A stretch of 64,000 bases of DNA from an uncultured Alphaproteobacteria bacterium (GTDB lineage Bacteria > Pseudomonadota > Alphaproteobacteria > RF32 > CAG-239), in contig CALYAW010000004.1 of assembly GCA_944393685.1 (NCBI GenBank), positions 62,001-126,000 on the forward strand, read 5' to 3'. Below are positions 28,711 to 36,030 of the stretch, one piece after another (position 1 is the stretch's first letter; each line of letters begins with the position of its first letter). The position numbers and the translations under genes are program-made. The notes beneath the pieces were generated by a model. It was not told the DNA's origin. It saw only the letters and a program-made list of their open reading frames with translations, and did no database searches.

Positions 28711-28983
28711 TTATTTCAATCTTTTCAAAACAGTTTTATATCCATTATTATTGTTTTTTTTCAAAAACTTAGCAACTCGCGTCACAGTAGTAAGCGATGC
28801 GCCTGTGCGCTCGCTGATTTCTCGGTAAGACAAAGTTTCACTTTGCAACAAAGAGGCAATTTCCAACCTGTCAGCGAAATCAGCCACTTCAGTTTCAGTA
28901 CATAAATCATTAAGAAAATTCTCAACTTCCTTAGGTGATTTTAGCGTCAAAAAAGCCTGATACAATCTTTTTTCTTTGTTCAT
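28711..28983 (-). CDS. TrpR/YerC-family small transcriptional regulator
   Basis: 90 residues matching the YerC/YecD branch of the Trp-repressor superfamily. N-terminal helices LYQAFLTLKSPKEVENFLNDLCT, the linking EVADFADRLEIASLL, and the helix-turn-helix SYREISERTGASLTTVTRV (about 52-70). This branch often lacks tryptophan binding and its ligand is generally unknown. A 43-base nested palindrome covers its own RBS two bases before the ATG, consistent with autoregulation. Same strand as and upstream of the GNAT gene (109-base gap). Confidence 0.88.
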   Translation of the reverse strand: MNKEKRLYQAFLTLKSPKEVENFLNDLCTETEVADFADRLEIASLLQSETLSYREISERTGASLTTVTRVAKFLKKNNNNGYKTVLKRLK

Positions 28984-28985
28984 AT

Positions 28986-29028
28986 TGTTCCATCAAAATA
29001 AAACAATTTGTTTTACCTTGATAGAACA
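28986..29028. promoter_or_regulatory. Nested palindrome over the TrpR-like gene's RBS
   Basis: TGTTCCATCAA (28986-28996) is repeated inverted as TTGATAGAACA (29018-29028) with one mismatch; between them AAAACAA-T-TTGTTTT forms a second palindrome. The element begins two bases upstream of the regulator's ATG, so it can act as a DNA operator or as an RNA hairpin hiding the RBS. It differs in sequence from the Trp-operator-like site downstream. Confidence 0.55.
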
Positions 29029-29138
29029 TATGGGCAATATTAAAAAATGTCAAGAACTTTTTCAAAACTTCAAATTACATTGACAGAAGACGCAAATAAG
29101 CGCAGTATCTGAGCACAAAATTATCACAAGGAGCAAAG

Positions 29139-29612
29139 ATGTCAGAAGATAAGACCAATGTGATGCGTATCATAGACCAAAAGAAAGTATCCTATACGGC
29201 ACATTATTACGATTCTTCTAAAGCGGTGAGCGGCACAGAAGTTGCAGCTTTATTAGGGGAAGAGCAGGAACGTGTATTCAAAACGCTGGTCACCGTTTCC
29301 AAATCCAAACAACACTACGTATTTATGATTCCGGTAGCGTCGGAGCTTGATTTAAAAAAAGCGGCTGTTGCGGTAGGTGAAAAAGCGGTTGACATGTTGC
29401 CGCAAAAAGAACTTCTTCCTCTGACAGGATATATCCACGGAGGCTGTTCACCCATAGGCATGAAAAAGTTTTTCAAAACAACCATACATACCACGGCTGC
29501 AGATTTTGAAAAAATTATATTTAGCGGCGGCAGAGTAGGTACTCAAGTTGAAATATCGTTAGCTGATTTACGGAAAGTGATAGTATTTCAATTGGCAGAT
29601 ATTGTTATGTAG
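29139..29612 (+). CDS. ybaK: Cys-tRNA(Pro) deacylase YbaK/EbsC
   Basis: Hydrolyses Cys mischarged on tRNA-Pro, a trans-editing activity that backs up ProRS. 157 residues. Family blocks: VFKTLVTVSKSKQHYVFMIPV with the active-site region, DLKKAAVAVGEKAVDMLP and GYIHGGCSPIGMKK, the latter diagnostic of YbaK. The strong RBS AAGGAG precedes the ATG. Followed by the convergent tRNA-Phe gene. Confidence 0.93.
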   Translation: MSEDKTNVMRIIDQKKVSYTAHYYDSSKAVSGTEVAALLGEEQERVFKTLVTVSKSKQHYVFMIPVASELDLKKAAVAVGEKAVDMLPQKELLPLTGYIHGGCSPIGMKKFFKTTIHTTAADFEKIIFSGGRVGTQVEISLADLRKVIVFQLADIVM

Positions 29613-29623
29613 CATCAGGGTAT

Positions 29624-29646
29624 AAAAAAAACGCCGTAAGGCGTTT
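29624..29646 (-). terminator. Terminator of the tRNA-Phe gene
   Basis: Read on the minus strand: AAACGCC, loop TTAC, GGCGTTT followed by further T residues, just after the tRNA 3' end. On the plus strand it may also stop ybaK transcripts, although the T tract there is only three bases. Confidence 0.85.
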
Positions 29647-29649
29647 AAA

Positions 29650-29725
<76 letters not shown>

Positions 29726-29742
29726 AACTGATAACGAGAAGT

Positions 29743-29771
29743 CTTATAAATCATATTTTATCGGATGTCCA
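29743..29771 (-). promoter_or_regulatory. Promoter of tRNA-Phe
   Basis: On the minus strand TGGACA, 17-base spacer, TATAAG, ending 17 bases before the mature tRNA 5' end. Both hexamers match consensus at five of six positions. Confidence 0.65.
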
Positions 29772-29844
29772 GCTAAAAATTACATTATACAAAAATTTTT
29801 CAATAATAAAATCTCAATGCGACGGTAATTTTGAAGTGTTCAGA

Positions 29845-29873
29845 TTGACAATTTGTTGTATGATTGCAATATT
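29845..29873 (+). promoter_or_regulatory. Promoter of the DNA glycosylase gene
   Basis: TTGACA, 17-base spacer, AATATT, ending 18 bases before the ATG of the HhH-GPD gene. The -35 is perfect, the -10 matches at four of six. Confidence 0.5.
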
Positions 29874-29891
29874 TGTTAAATATTAGATTTT

Positions 29892-30533
29892 ATGAGAGCT
29901 AAAATGAAGAAGAAGTTTTTTCCTTACGGACAGAAAGAAATTGATTATTTGCGCTCCCAAGATTGTCATTTGGCAAAAGTGATTGATTCTGTCGGCAAAA
30001 TAGAGCGAGAGATAAAATCAGGAGAAGATTTTTTTGCAGTGCTGGTATCTTCAATAATAGCGCAACAAATTTCAGGTATGGCAGCTCTCAAAATAGAGCA
30101 AAGGCTACGAACTCTTCTTTCGGGCGAAATTTCTCCCTCCAAGGTGCTTTTGCAATCGATAGATTCTTTGAGAGCTTGCGGATTAAGTCTTTCAAAAGTT
30201 TCTTATATTCAATCAGCCGCCCAATCTTTGGTTAATAAGACAGTAGATTCTCAAAAGTTAGATGAACTTGCCGATGAGGAAATAATCAATATCTTGACCA
30301 AACTCCCAGGTATTGGACGTTGGACGGCAGAGATGCTTCTTATTTTTTATTTTTTGCGTTCCGATGTTATTAGTTATGGTGATTTTGGTATTCGCAGGGG
30401 AATGGAGATACTATATGGCATAGAAAAGCTCACCAAAAAAGATTTTAATCATTTTAGTGCAAAATACCATCCTTACGCGACAATAGCTTCTTTTTATTTA
30501 TGGTATGTTGCCAACAATAATTGGCAACCATAA
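29892..30533 (+). CDS. DNA-3-methyladenine glycosylase II (AlkA-like, HhH-GPD)
   Basis: Excises alkylated bases from DNA in base-excision repair. 213 residues, close to the short bacterial AlkA-like enzymes that lack the N-terminal AlkA domain. FFAVLVSSIIAQQIS (about 49-63) begins the HhH-GPD fold; LPGIGRWTAEMLLIF (about 137-151) is the helix-hairpin-helix; Asp164 in SYGDFGIRRG is the catalytic aspartate. No C-terminal Fe-S cysteines, which excludes endonuclease III or MutY. An internal ATG four codons in is an alternative start. Confidence 0.9.
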   Translation: MRAKMKKKFFPYGQKEIDYLRSQDCHLAKVIDSVGKIEREIKSGEDFFAVLVSSIIAQQISGMAALKIEQRLRTLLSGEISPSKVLLQSIDSLRACGLSLSKVSYIQSAAQSLVNKTVDSQKLDELADEEIINILTKLPGIGRWTAEMLLIFYFLRSDVISYGDFGIRRGMEILYGIEKLTKKDFNHFSAKYHPYATIASFYLWYVANNNWQP

Positions 30534-30576
30534 AAAAACAGCTCGAGCGCAGTCATTTTGCACCGGAGCTGTTTTT
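30534..30576. terminator. Bidirectional terminator
   Basis: AAAAACAGCTC and GAGCTGTTTTT flank a 21-base loop, directly after the glycosylase stop codon and 22 bases from the end of the convergent aminotransferase gene. Confidence 0.8.
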
Positions 30577-30597
30577 GAGGTTTATAAGCTGACCTAA

Positions 30598-31755
30598 TTA
30601 GGCGGCTTTTTTAGCCTTTTTGGCTGCAAATTCGTTCATGGTCTTGATGATATAGTCCAAATCTTCATTATCCAGATAAGGTGTCATTGGAATAGACAGA
30701 ACGGTCTTTGACAATTTTTCACAAACAGGCAAACTGCGAGTATTCCACTTTGCATAAGCAGTCTGAGTATTGACCGGACGCGGATAATAAGCGCCGCAAG
30801 GAATTCCGTTTTCTTTAAGATAGCTCATCAATTCGTCACGATCTTCGCAATGAATGGTGTACAAAGCATAAGCGGATTTGCAGTTATCAAGAATTTTTTG
30901 TTTTCCGAAATAATTATCCAGTTCATTATCATAGCGACTTGCAACACGGAAACGATCTTTAAGTTCTTGATCAAACACAGTCAATTTCTGCAACAAAACA
31001 GCGCCTTGGAAAGAATTCAGACGACCAGTCATACCCAAACGAACATTATCGTAGTGGTCTTCGGGGCTCATACCATGAACACGACAAGATTTAACCAATT
31101 CATTTTCTTCATTAGAGTTGCAGAAAACGGCACCGCCGTCGCCATAGCAACCCAGAGGTTTTGTGGGGTAGAAAGAAGTTGCGGTCATATCGGCAATAGA
31201 GCCTGCTTTTTTCCCTTTATAAACAGATCCGTATGATTGACAAGAATCAGACAATACTTTCATTCCATTTTCATGAGCGATTTTGATGATTTCATCATAA
31301 TCGCACGGAGAACCGAAGATATCGACAGGAATAACGGCTTTAAGATTGAGCTTTCCTTCTTTTTTAACTTCCTCGATAGCTCTTTGCAAATCTTTAGGAT
31401 CCATATTATAAGTGTTTGGATCGGAATCAACAAATATTGGTGTCGCACCGAGCAAAACCGGAGCTTCAGCAGAAGCCACAAATGTGAAAGAAGACACAAA
31501 AACAGCATCTCCCGGTTTAACATCCCAAGCCATTAAAGCCAAGGTTAGAGCATCTGTTCCAGAACCGCAGGTTGAGCAATATTTTGTACCGGAATATTGA
31601 GCAAGTTTTTCATCCAATTCTTTGGTCTCCGGACCTTGGCAATAAGCGCCATGATTCAAAATATTTTCAAAAGCTTTAAGAAATTTATCCTGTCCGATAA
31701 CGTTTTGAGACGTTTTGCAATCAAAAAGCATGATAGGTTTTGCGGGTTTGTTCAT
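30598..31755 (-). CDS. DegT/DnrJ/EryC1/StrS aminotransferase
   Basis: PLP-dependent sugar aminotransferase adding an amino group to a keto nucleotide sugar for surface glycans. 385 residues from the ATG at 31755, chosen because TAAGGA precedes it and the family N-terminus starts here (PIMLFDCKTSQNVIG). Motifs: CSTCGSGTDALTLAL, FTFVASAEAPVLLGATPIFVD, SDSCQSYGS and SFYPTKPLGCYGDGGA with PLP-binding Lys199. Resembles WbpE/WlbE-type enzymes, but the substrate cannot be assigned by eye. C-terminus AAKKAKKAA is unusually basic. A monocistronic unit with its own promoter. Confidence 0.88.
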   Translation of the reverse strand: MNKPAKPIMLFDCKTSQNVIGQDKFLKAFENILNHGAYCQGPETKELDEKLAQYSGTKYCSTCGSGTDALTLALMAWDVKPGDAVFVSSFTFVASAEAPVLLGATPIFVDSDPNTYNMDPKDLQRAIEEVKKEGKLNLKAVIPVDIFGSPCDYDEIIKIAHENGMKVLSDSCQSYGSVYKGKKAGSIADMTATSFYPTKPLGCYGDGGAVFCNSNEENELVKSCRVHGMSPEDHYDNVRLGMTGRLNSFQGAVLLQKLTVFDQELKDRFRVASRYDNELDNYFGKQKILDNCKSAYALYTIHCEDRDELMSYLKENGIPCGAYYPRPVNTQTAYAKWNTRSLPVCEKLSKTVLSIPMTPYLDNEDLDYIIKTMNEFAAKKAKKAA

Positions 31756-31790
31756 TTTTTTCGTCCTTACAATTGTTTTAACTGATGGAG

Positions 31791-31819
31791 ATAATAAGTT
31801 AGTTTCCAAGAGTTTGCAA
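31791..31819 (-). promoter_or_regulatory. Promoter of the DegT aminotransferase gene
   Basis: On the minus strand TTGCAA, 17-base spacer, TATTAT, 35 bases upstream of the ATG. Confidence 0.5.
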
Positions 31820-31860
31820 AACACAAAAAATTTCTTCCTTGTAACATATTATGTATCTTT

Positions 31861-31890
31861 TTGAAATTTGTTGATTTAACAAAATATAAT
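31861..31890 (+). promoter_or_regulatory. Promoter of mlaA-mlaC
   Basis: TTGAAA, 18-base spacer, perfect TATAAT, ending 41 bases before the mlaA GTG. Confidence 0.6.
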
Positions 31891-31931
31891 GATATATTAA
31901 CAAACAAGTTTAATAACAAAGAGAGGTAAAT

Positions 31932-32711
31932 GTGAACAAACACCTAAAGCTTGCAGCCGGTTGTGCTGCTTTGATAATATTGAGCGCTTGCGCTTTTGAC
32001 GGCAAATTACAACGTCCGGAAGCAGAGGCAGATCCTTACGAAGCAGTGAATCGTAAAGTTTTTTCATTTAACGAAGGTTTTTATGAGAACGTTATGTTTC
32101 CGATAGCACGAGGCTACCGCAAAGTGACCACGCCATTTGTTCGTGAACGTGTCAGAGGTGTCGTTTCCAATATTCAAGAACCGATTTCTGCAATTAATCA
32201 CCTTTTGCAGCTAAAATTTGTCGATTCTATGCAAAATTTGGGACGTTTTGCTCTCAATACGACGCTAGGATTAGGCGGTATGTTTGATGTTGCGCAAGGA
32301 TGGAACCTTGAGCCTGACAAGACTGGTTTTAATGAAACCATGGCCAGTTGGTGTGTCGCCGAAGGTCCTTATCTCGTCGTACCATTCTTGGGAGCCAGTT
32401 CTCCTCGAGGCCTGACAGGCACGGCAGTTGATGCCGTGGCAGATCCTGTTTATTGGGTAACATATAACGATGCCAATATCAGTGCCAAAGTTTCATATCC
32501 TTATGCAGCCGTCAAGTACACCTCTGTCGCAGAAGCATATATGGATATCTATGACGATTTAAAGAGTAATTCGGTTGACTTCTACTCGACCATGCGCTCG
32601 GCCTATTTGCAAAATCAGAGCAAATACAAATGTCGTTTTGCACCGGAAGATTCGTCTCAGAGCTATGACTTTGACTTTGAAGTCGAAGATGATATGACAG
32701 ATCAAGAATAG
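31932..32711 (+). CDS. mlaA: MlaA (VacJ) phospholipid-retrieval lipoprotein
   Basis: Outer-membrane lipoprotein that removes mislocalised phospholipids from the outer leaflet and passes them to MlaC. 259 residues. GTG start with GAGAGGT upstream. Lipobox LSAC with Cys20. Family blocks: DPYEAVNRKVFSFNEGFYENV, NLGRFALNTTLGLGGMFDVA, and a C-terminal acidic tail (FDFEVEDDMTDQE). GPYLVVPFLGASSPRGLTG is diagnostic. Followed 13 bases later by mlaC; mlaDEF are not in the window. Confidence 0.95.
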   Translation: MNKHLKLAAGCAALIILSACAFDGKLQRPEAEADPYEAVNRKVFSFNEGFYENVMFPIARGYRKVTTPFVRERVRGVVSNIQEPISAINHLLQLKFVDSMQNLGRFALNTTLGLGGMFDVAQGWNLEPDKTGFNETMASWCVAEGPYLVVPFLGASSPRGLTGTAVDAVADPVYWVTYNDANISAKVSYPYAAVKYTSVAEAYMDIYDDLKSNSVDFYSTMRSAYLQNQSKYKCRFAPEDSSQSYDFDFEVEDDMTDQE

Positions 32712-32724
32712 GAGATACTCAAAC

Positions 32725-33321
32725 ATGACTAAGAACTTTTTTAAAATTGCGTTTGCGCTGACCTTGTTGTTTTCAGGTACGGCCCGTGCCGAGATTGAAG
32801 GAGCTAAAGCGGAGGCTTTTGTAAAAGATGTTACGACACAAGGGATAGAAGATATAATCAATGCCAATGTTTCTCAGGCAGAAAAAGATGCTCGTTTTGC
32901 CAAATTATTTAATGAGGCTTTAGATTTAGATTTTATCGGACAATTTGTTTTAGGACGCAATTGGAGAGTAGCCACGCCTGAGCAGCGCAAAGAATTCATC
33001 CAAGTATATCGCCAGCTCAATATCAGCACATGGTCCAAACGTTTTGATGAGTTCAAAGGCAAAAATTTTATTTTCAAAGGAACATCTCCTTCCAATTCCA
33101 AGGGGCAGATTTTTGTAAATTCCATTGTTCCAATGGATCAAGGAGAGCCGGCAAAAGTTGTGTGGAGAGTTCGTGAAAAGGGAGGTAAATATAAGATTGT
33201 TGACATTATTATTGAGAATGTCAGTCTGGCAATTACAGCCCGTAACGAATACACCGCTTTTATCAAGAACAATCCCGGCGGTATAGACGCCTTAATAGCA
33301 AATTTGAAAAGCAAAATATAA
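32725..33321 (+). CDS. mlaC: MlaC (Ttg2D) periplasmic phospholipid-binding protein
   Basis: Shuttles phospholipids between MlaA and the inner-membrane MlaFEDB transporter. 198 residues. Signal peptide cleaved after ARA at residue 22. DLDFIGQFVLGRNWRVATPEQRKEFI is the MlaC core motif; VVWRVREKGGKYKIVDIIIENVSLA is the second. GGAG precedes the ATG. A strong terminator follows immediately. Confidence 0.95.
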   Translation: MTKNFFKIAFALTLLFSGTARAEIEGAKAEAFVKDVTTQGIEDIINANVSQAEKDARFAKLFNEALDLDFIGQFVLGRNWRVATPEQRKEFIQVYRQLNISTWSKRFDEFKGKNFIFKGTSPSNSKGQIFVNSIVPMDQGEPAKVVWRVREKGGKYKIVDIIIENVSLAITARNEYTAFIKNNPGGIDALIANLKSKI

Positions 33322-33357
33322 AAAAACAACCCCGAGAAAAATCGGGGTTGTTTTTTT
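33322..33357. terminator. Bidirectional terminator after mlaC
   Basis: AAACAACCCCGA and TCGGGGTTGTTTTTTT around a five-base AGAAAAA-type loop; it lies in the short gap between mlaC and the convergent lipoprotein gene. Confidence 0.92.
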
Positions 33358-33360
33358 ATG

Positions 33361-33765
33361 CTAATTTTCCAGAGTTTTTCCTGCTTCTGCAAGTTCTTTT
33401 TGTCCTTGACGGTCGTATTGATAATAGTAAATGAGTTCTCGCTCATTAATGCGGTTGGCGTCAATGGCAGCCTCAGGGATTCCCCACAAAATAGATATTG
33501 GCCAAGTCAAAAGATTTAAGGTTCCGTAAAGCCAGTGTGAGCTGTCTCCACCGTTGCCGTTGGCCAGATAAAAATTGCCAATGCCGGGTAGGAGATTGAG
33601 TGCTCCGGCCGCACCGGGGTTTGCCGGCGCTTCAAAATTGCCGACAGGCTTGTCTACGGTGACACCTTGCGCTTTGAGATTGCGTAGGGTGTTTTGCTCC
33701 TGTCTGGTAAGCGTGGTGCAAGATGCCAAACAGATGGCAGCCAGAAATAAACAGAATTTTTGCAT
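33361..33765 (-). CDS. Hypothetical lipoprotein
   Basis: 134 residues from the ATG giving MQKFCLFLAAICLASCTTL, with lipobox LASC (Cys16). GGAG lies ten bases upstream; an ATG five codons earlier lacks an RBS. The mature protein starts polar (TRQEQNTLRNLKAQGVTVDKP), then has a hydrophobic central part LLPGIGNFYLANGNGG and a hydrophobic stretch WLYGTLNLLTWPISILWGIPEAA, ending in a charged segment. The NLLPGIGNFYLAN pattern resembles small TM2-like membrane proteins, but no family is assigned. A terminator hairpin and a large structured region lie immediately upstream on its strand, so it may be leader-controlled. Confidence 0.7.
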   Translation of the reverse strand: MQKFCLFLAAICLASCTTLTRQEQNTLRNLKAQGVTVDKPVGNFEAPANPGAAGALNLLPGIGNFYLANGNGGDSSHWLYGTLNLLTWPISILWGIPEAAIDANRINERELIYYYQYDRQGQKELAEAGKTLEN

Positions 33766-33786
33766 GATTTTTTTCTCCATAAGTTC

Positions 33787-33820
33787 AAAAAACAAGGCCG
33801 CCTTAGGACTTAAGGTGGCC
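33787..33820 (-). terminator. Terminator hairpin directly upstream of the lipoprotein gene
   Basis: On the minus strand GGCCACCTTA, loop AGTCC, TAAGGCGGCC, then TTGTTTTTT, ending seven bases before the upstream ATG of the lipoprotein gene. It may end the structured RNA described next, stop the RloB operon transcript, or act as an attenuator for the lipoprotein gene. Confidence 0.65.
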
Positions 33821-34003
33821 GGGGAGTACAAAAATCATGTCTAGTAAAATGATCCTTTCAGCCTTTGGGCAAAGCCTTGGACATACGCTGAAAGCTCCCC
33901 GACCGAAGAGTGTCGGGGATATAGATTTTAACGGTGCTATATCAACATCGTACTAGACAGGGAGATTTTGTAGTCTCCGTACCACAGGGTACAAAGGTAC
34001 TCT
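33796..34003. ncRNA. Candidate structured non-coding RNA, strand uncertain
   Basis: About 208 gene-free bases with an unusual density of helices: 33796-33805 with 33811-33820; outer stem 33824-33829 with 33997-34002; long-range 33838-33846 with 33951-33959 (TGTCTAGTA/TACTAGACA); 33855-33862 with 33887-33894 (CTTTCAGC/GCTGAAAG); 33897-33903 with 33912-33918 (CCCCGAC/GTCGGGG); 33919-33924 with 33937-33942; 33961-33965 with 33974-33978; 33979-33983 with 33988-33992. Together they form a multibranched fold. No start-to-stop frame of length fits. Minus-strand reading has a plausible promoter and a 3' terminator; plus-strand reading turns three mismatches into G-U pairs. Not recognised as RNase P, tmRNA, SRP, 6S or a known riboswitch. 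Bordered by the lipoprotein gene and the RloB-like gene; this also covers most of the 332-base gap 33766-34097. Confidence 0.6.
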
Positions 34004-34027
34004 AAGAGGAAAAGAAAATGAATGCAA
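33999..34027 (-). promoter_or_regulatory. Possible promoter for the structured RNA (minus strand)
   Basis: TTGCAT, 17-base spacer, TAGAGT on the minus strand. Transcription would begin near 33992, exactly at the GTACC/GGTAC hairpin, and end at the terminator around 33787, giving an RNA of about 206 bases. Hexamers match consensus at only four of six positions each. Confidence 0.3.
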
Positions 34028-34097
34028 GAAAAACTTATTTTTCATTTTAACCTTGGCATAAAATATCCGTTTGGGAGCTATTTTGATTACTCTGTTT

Positions 34098-34712
34098 TTA
34101 TTGTGCTTCGTCTTCATATCCTTCAATTTTTTTTTCTTTTAGAATTGATTCTAACAGGATATGCATATTTGTATAAGTATTGCTGATATCATCGAAAGAA
34201 AAAGATGCCGCATTTCGTAAGGCCATTTTAAAATCTTGAATGTTAAAAATATTTTTTTCAGCCTTTAATTGGGAGAGGGTATATTCTTTAGATTTTTCAG
34301 TATTATATGCTTTAACACACTCTGTTCCGCACTCTTTGGCAGAAGTAAAAACTTTGTTTGATCTTTTGTAATGCAATAATAACCAATACTCATAGCAGGG
34401 ATTAGAATAGCCATATTTGAAATTTTTATCTTCGCAGTCTTTTATTGCATTTTTGATAACGCTTATATCATCATCATCTTTATCAAAAATACAGTACATT
34501 TTATAAGGAATAAAATTATCGTGGAAAAATTTAGCTTTGACCTTAGCTGTTTTGACAACGTTTTTGGCACTTGTTCCGTTGGAAGACATTGTTTCAAGAC
34601 CAAGGCAAAAATAAGAACTAAAACCTTTGATATAGTTTTGCGATGATTTGCTGTCTTCACAAACAAACTGATAGACAATCTGCGTTTGTTTAGGTTTAGA
34701 ATACCGTACCAT
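34098..34712 (-). CDS. RloB-family Toprim-like protein of a defence-type pair
   Basis: 204 residues resembling RloB (AbiLii-like). Visible core: IVYQFVCEDSKSSQNYIKGF with Glu19, corresponding to the acidic N-terminal strand of the Toprim-like fold; YCIFDKDDDD with Asp77 and Asp79; and NPCYEYWLLLHY (104-115), the diagnostic RloB block. Oddity: the loop after the acidic residue is EDSKSS where the family usually has EGxxTE. Two bases separate it from the upstream ATPase gene, so the two are one operon. In characterised pairs the ATPase senses infection and the Toprim protein acts as effector; here this is inference. Stop codon lies about 95 bases from the structured RNA region. Confidence 0.8.
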   Translation of the reverse strand: MVRYSKPKQTQIVYQFVCEDSKSSQNYIKGFSSYFCLGLETMSSNGTSAKNVVKTAKVKAKFFHDNFIPYKMYCIFDKDDDDISVIKNAIKDCEDKNFKYGYSNPCYEYWLLLHYKRSNKVFTSAKECGTECVKAYNTEKSKEYTLSQLKAEKNIFNIQDFKMALRNAASFSFDDISNTYTNMHILLESILKEKKIEGYEDEAQ

Positions 34713-34714
34713 AC

Positions 34715-35992
34715 TTACATTCCCTTTACCTTAGGAACAGCACCATAGATTCCATGCATATATGATTCATAAAAAGATTTTTTTCTTCGGTCTTCATTAA
34801 AATCTGCGATTGAATAAAGCTCAGAAGATAAACCGTCCTCTTTAGAGGTAAACCATATTTGATCACGAGTTAAATACTCGCCATCCATAAGGTAATGGGC
34901 ATGAGAGGTAAAAATCAATTGTGCTCCATTTTTATTGATATCCAGATTATTAAAAAGCGAAATAAGATATTTTATCAACATTGGATGCAAGGAGGCATCA
35001 AGTTCATCCACAGCTAAAACACTGCCATCTCGTAGTGTATCAATAATTGGACCAGTCAAAGCCAGAAAAACCTTCGTTCCTTTGGACTCTGTGTCTTCAA
35101 AATTAAATTCTTTTAAGGTTTCATTTTCCATTTTGTGAAAAGTCTTAACATCTATTGCTTCAGCGTCACCATTCATCAACTTTTTTACCAGGAAATCTTG
35201 AATAGCTTTTTTTAATTCATCACGGCTGTCTGAATTTTTGGAAGTTTTTATAGCATCCTCTGCTCTGACTTTATTAACAGATATATTTTCTAATCCCAAA
35301 TCGGCATTTCTCATGTGCTCAAGAATCTCAGCTGTATCTCCTTTTTGGATCATCTCAAAAGAAAAAGATTTAGATACGCTATTACTGATTATATGAAATT
35401 TTTTCATCAACCAAGCATACGTTGCCACAATTTCAGGGATTTCGCATTTCCTGTTATTTATAATATCTGATAAAAATAGTCGATTTGATGACAAATCATC
35501 AATCCAACGTTGTAAAATTCCTTTACTTTTTGCAAATTCATTTTCTTTACGGTGAAATATCCGCCGTTCTCTGGCCGAACCCTCTAAAGAATAATCTGTT
35601 ACATAAAGGTATTCTTCAATAATTTTTGTTTTGTCATATTGAAAACCATATTTATATAAACTTTTTTCAACTAAAAAGGATATTTCAAAAAAAGTCGGCT
35701 TTTGTGTATATTCTTCGTTTAACAGGTATTGATCTGTCTTAAGTGTTTTATCAACTCCATATGAGAAAGTCTCTTTAATGAGACGTCTAAAGATATAAAA
35801 AGCTTTTAATATATTTGATTTACCTGATGCATTGGGGCCAAAAAAACCGGCGGTTGTATAAAGCTGAGGAATTCTTTTCAAATGGGTATTGATAACATTG
35901 ATATTTTTACCATTTTGAGTAAGAGGTTCCATAGAAAAATAGGCTTCATCTTTGAAACTTCTAAAATTGCTAAACTTAAATTCAACTAACAT
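34715..35992 (-). CDS. SMC-like AAA ATPase (RloA/AbiLi type)
   Basis: 425 residues, AAA_15/AAA_21 (OLD-like ABC ATPase) architecture without long coiled coil. N-terminal VEFKFSNFRSFKDEAYFSM is typical; Walker A GPNASGKS at 52-59; late signature/Walker B block VLAVDELDASLHPMLIKYLI (about 327-346); D-loop-like LDASLHP and switch His in FTSHAHYLMDGE. RDQIWFTSKEDGLSSELYSI near the C-terminus is characteristic of RloA-like and related anti-phage ATPases. Overall it pairs with the RloB-like gene directly downstream. GC and codon use are slightly more AT-rich than the neighbours, in keeping with accessory DNA. Its own promoter is visible. Confidence 0.85.
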   Translation of the reverse strand: MLVEFKFSNFRSFKDEAYFSMEPLTQNGKNINVINTHLKRIPQLYTTAGFFGPNASGKSNILKAFYIFRRLIKETFSYGVDKTLKTDQYLLNEEYTQKPTFFEISFLVEKSLYKYGFQYDKTKIIEEYLYVTDYSLEGSARERRIFHRKENEFAKSKGILQRWIDDLSSNRLFLSDIINNRKCEIPEIVATYAWLMKKFHIISNSVSKSFSFEMIQKGDTAEILEHMRNADLGLENISVNKVRAEDAIKTSKNSDSRDELKKAIQDFLVKKLMNGDAEAIDVKTFHKMENETLKEFNFEDTESKGTKVFLALTGPIIDTLRDGSVLAVDELDASLHPMLIKYLISLFNNLDINKNGAQLIFTSHAHYLMDGEYLTRDQIWFTSKEDGLSSELYSIADFNEDRRKKSFYESYMHGIYGAVPKVKGM

Positions 35993-36030
35993 TTTGGCGC
36001 TTTCTTTGTTATAAAAATACGAAGAACAGG

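Noticed and set aside
33796..34003. Retron msr-msd, tmRNA, RNase P, SRP or 6S RNA
   Set aside because: No reverse transcriptase nearby, no tag ORF or tRNA-like ends, no RNase P GAAAGTC-type core, no SRP GGAAG loop and the multibranched shape does not fit 6S.
34018..34050. Ten-codon leader peptide with upstream AAGAGG
   Set aside because: Too short to judge; codons are ordinary and no regulated gene follows on that strand.
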